Shown here: positions 62,777 to 64,000 of the stretch, in pieces | Layout of the letters: each line of letters starts with the position of its first letter | How positions within the stretch are numbered: the first letter of the stretch is position 1 | Source: JBBQFD01 sp038321575 | GTDB lineage: Bacteria > Bacillota_I > Bacilli_A > RF39 > UBA660 | NCBI GenBank assembly: GCA_038321575.1 | Contig: JBBQFD010000001.1 | Span: 1-64,000, forward strand | Direction: 5' to 3' | Length of the DNA stretch: 64,000 nucleotides | Made by a program: the position numbers and the translations under genes | The notes under the pieces: generated by a model | What the model saw: the letters and a program-made list of their open reading frames with translations, nothing else | Databases searched by the model: none | What the model was told of the DNA's origin: nothing

Positions 62777-63544
62777 TTATGAACCTGTTCCTTGATAATG
62801 TTTTAATGAATAATTAAAAATTAATACCGCTGGCACAATAATTAACATACCAAGTAGTGGTGATATAATCGAAATAATACTGTTGCTTTTTCCTAAAAGA
62901 TATAATAGTGGATAATAATTAATACAGGCGATTGGGATAATATAAGTAAAGAATTTCAAGACAACATCGTTAAATATTCCTATTGGATATTGTCCCATCT
63001 CTTTAGAACCGTCCGTAAAAATATTAACAACCTCAAGTCCCTCAATTGTATAAAATGTGATAGCTGCACCAATTATAAACAATGATAAAAATATAATTAT
63101 TGATGATAAACACATAATAGCAATTATCCAAACACGACTCATAACAATTGTATCGCTTTTAGAAATCGCATATATCAGTATTATAACAGTACCTATTACT
63201 CTACCAATTTTTTCATAAGCAATATTACTACCAATAATTTGCAAATAGATATTCCTTGGTTTAATCAATAATAAATCAAATGTCCCACTTTTAATCAATT
63301 TTTTAAAGCGATCAAAGCCGCGACCGATAAACTCTGCTGATGAAAAACCAATATTAATAACCGAAAATGATATTAAAACATCATATAAAGTAAACCCCTT
63401 AATACTGCCAAAACGACTAAAAAGTGAATACATAGCTATATATGATGTACCTATAGTAAGTGTTTGAGCAATTACAATTAATATGAAGGGTACTTTATAC
63501 TCAAGTTTACTACGTAAATGCATACTTAAATACTTTAATAACAT
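62777..63544 (-). CDS. ABC-2 permease subunit (COG3694-like)
   Basis: A 255-residue permease with six spans. A cytoplasmic segment RGFDRFKKLIKSGTFDLLLI then KPRN (about 90-115) is the signature shared by the paired permeases COG3694/COG4587. AAGGAGG precedes the ATG at 63544, one base after the stop of the next permease gene. The pair needs an ATPase, expected beyond the right edge. Cargo is unknown; relatives are annotated as possible lipid or drug exporters. Confidence 0.9.
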   Translation of the reverse strand: MLLKYLSMHLRSKLEYKVPFILIVIAQTLTIGTSYIAMYSLFSRFGSIKGFTLYDVLISFSVINIGFSSAEFIGRGFDRFKKLIKSGTFDLLLIKPRNIYLQIIGSNIAYEKIGRVIGTVIILIYAISKSDTIVMSRVWIIAIMCLSSIIIFLSLFIIGAAITFYTIEGLEVVNIFTDGSKEMGQYPIGIFNDVVLKFFTYIIPIACINYYPLLYLLGKSNSIISIISPLLGMLIIVPAVLIFNYSLKHYQGTGS

Positions 63545-63545
63545 A

Positions 63546-64000
63546 CTAACCTCCTTGTACATATATGCGTTTAACTATTATTTTCAAAAATGTTGTGCCG
63601 ATAAACATAATGACGGCTATCCAAGCAATTTGAAGTACAAGACTAAATAATGCTTCATTAATAAGCATATTACCAGTATATACACGCAACGGTAAATCAG
63701 CAATTAAACGGAACGGTAAGTAATATGTTAAATTTTTAATTATTTCGGGCAAAAATGGCAACGGTAAGTGGCTACCTGATAATAACTTTATAACAATAAA
63801 AATGATATCTGTTATACCGTCTCCCGTATTATTATAAAAAGATAACATAGTTACTAACATTACAATAACACCAATCATAATCGATCCTAAGAATAATGAT
63901 ATTATAAATAATATAAACGCAAAAAACGATATGGGTAATGTTAAATTATAGGGGGCTGGCAAAAAAATGGCAACAACTATAATTGGTAAAAACCTTAAAG
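63546..64000 (-). CDS. ABC-2 permease subunit (COG4587-like), N-terminus cut by window edge
   Basis: The frame is open from base 64000 down to the stop at 63546, 151 codons, so the start lies beyond the right edge. The internal TTG at 63962 is not a start. At least four spans are seen. Residues between them (GSHLPLPFLPEIIKNLTYYL then PFRLIADLPLRVYTGNM) match the C-terminal half of this permease group, where a similar P-F-R-x-x-x-D-x-P motif is usual. It forms a heterodimer with the permease encoded one base downstream. Confidence 0.9.
   Translation of the reverse strand, partial: LRFLPIIVVAIFLPAPYNLTLPISFFAFILFIISLFLGSIMIGVIVMLVTMLSFYNNTGDGITDIIFIVIKLLSGSHLPLPFLPEIIKNLTYYLPFRLIADLPLRVYTGNMLINEALFSLVLQIAWIAVIMFIGTTFLKIIVKRIYVQGG

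Overview
The window comes from a very AT-rich, walled, monoderm bacterium. The best fit is an uncultured lineage of Bacillota/Bacilli close to the Erysipelotrichales/Acholeplasmatales/Izemoplasmatales side; placement is inferred from gene content and base composition, not from a tree. TGA is a normal stop: a TGA ends the response regulator at 27913, and ATGA stop/start overlaps join 41534/41537 and 61289/61292. The Mycoplasma code therefore does not apply. MraY, MurE and a lipoteichoic-acid-synthase-type enzyme show that a cell wall is made. Nearly all genes lie on the minus strand. Only six clear plus-strand genes occur (RNHCP protein, ferredoxin, Nfu, an unknown gene, a lipoprotein, phosphohexomutase).

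Layout. 1-3.2 kb: three cell-surface proteins of unknown role, the first cut by the left edge. 3.3 kb: tRNA-Leu. 3.4-7.9 kb: marR plus a heterodimeric multidrug-type ABC exporter. 8-9.3 kb: scpA-scpB. 9.3-12 kb: small RNHCP protein, tail-anchored acidic protein, ABC-2 exporter. 12-16 kb: mraY, murE, gltX. 16-24.4 kb: unknown gene with an elaborate promoter, SHOCT membrane protein, a frameshifted hexapeptide acetyltransferase, NUDIX hydrolase, RNA methyltransferase, ferredoxin, degenerate GGDEF-EAL protein, RluB-type pseudouridine synthase, asnS. 24.5-28.9 kb: response regulator, sensor kinase and LtaS-like enzyme as one probable operon. 29-33.6 kb: tRNA-Ala, unknown genes, two one-gene segments bounded by tRNA-Pro-end repeats, and a 12-tRNA operon. 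33.7-40.3 kb: S1 protein, Nfu, trpS, patatin, metK with a SAM-I riboswitch, two unknown plus-strand genes. 40.3-50.7 kb: pgi, a 2568-residue cyclic beta-1,2-glucan synthase and a divergent phosphohexomutase. 50.7-54.3 kb: a giant prepilin-like repeat protein. 54.4-64 kb: SDR, heliorhodopsin, small membrane proteins, Imm-5-like protein, FAD oxidoreductase, double CDGSH protein, a DUF1295/DUF2177 pair, an N-formylglutamate-amidohydrolase-like protein and two ABC-2 permeases cut by the right edge.

How the genes may work together. The glucan synthase, pgi and the phosphohexomutase make a coherent sugar-phosphate module: the GH94 domain releases or consumes glucose-1-phosphate, which the mutase and isomerase link to glycolysis. 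The response regulator/kinase/LtaS operon and the SHOCT membrane protein share the same operator geometry (7-bp direct repeats, 4-bp gap, 8 bp to the -10), which suggests a small envelope regulon. The strongest points for a second look are that operator pair, the heliorhodopsin, the glucan-synthase locus, the prepilin-anchored repeat protein, the tRNA-Pro-end repeats and the frameshifted acetyltransferase. I saw no CRISPR array, no transposase and no phage genes.
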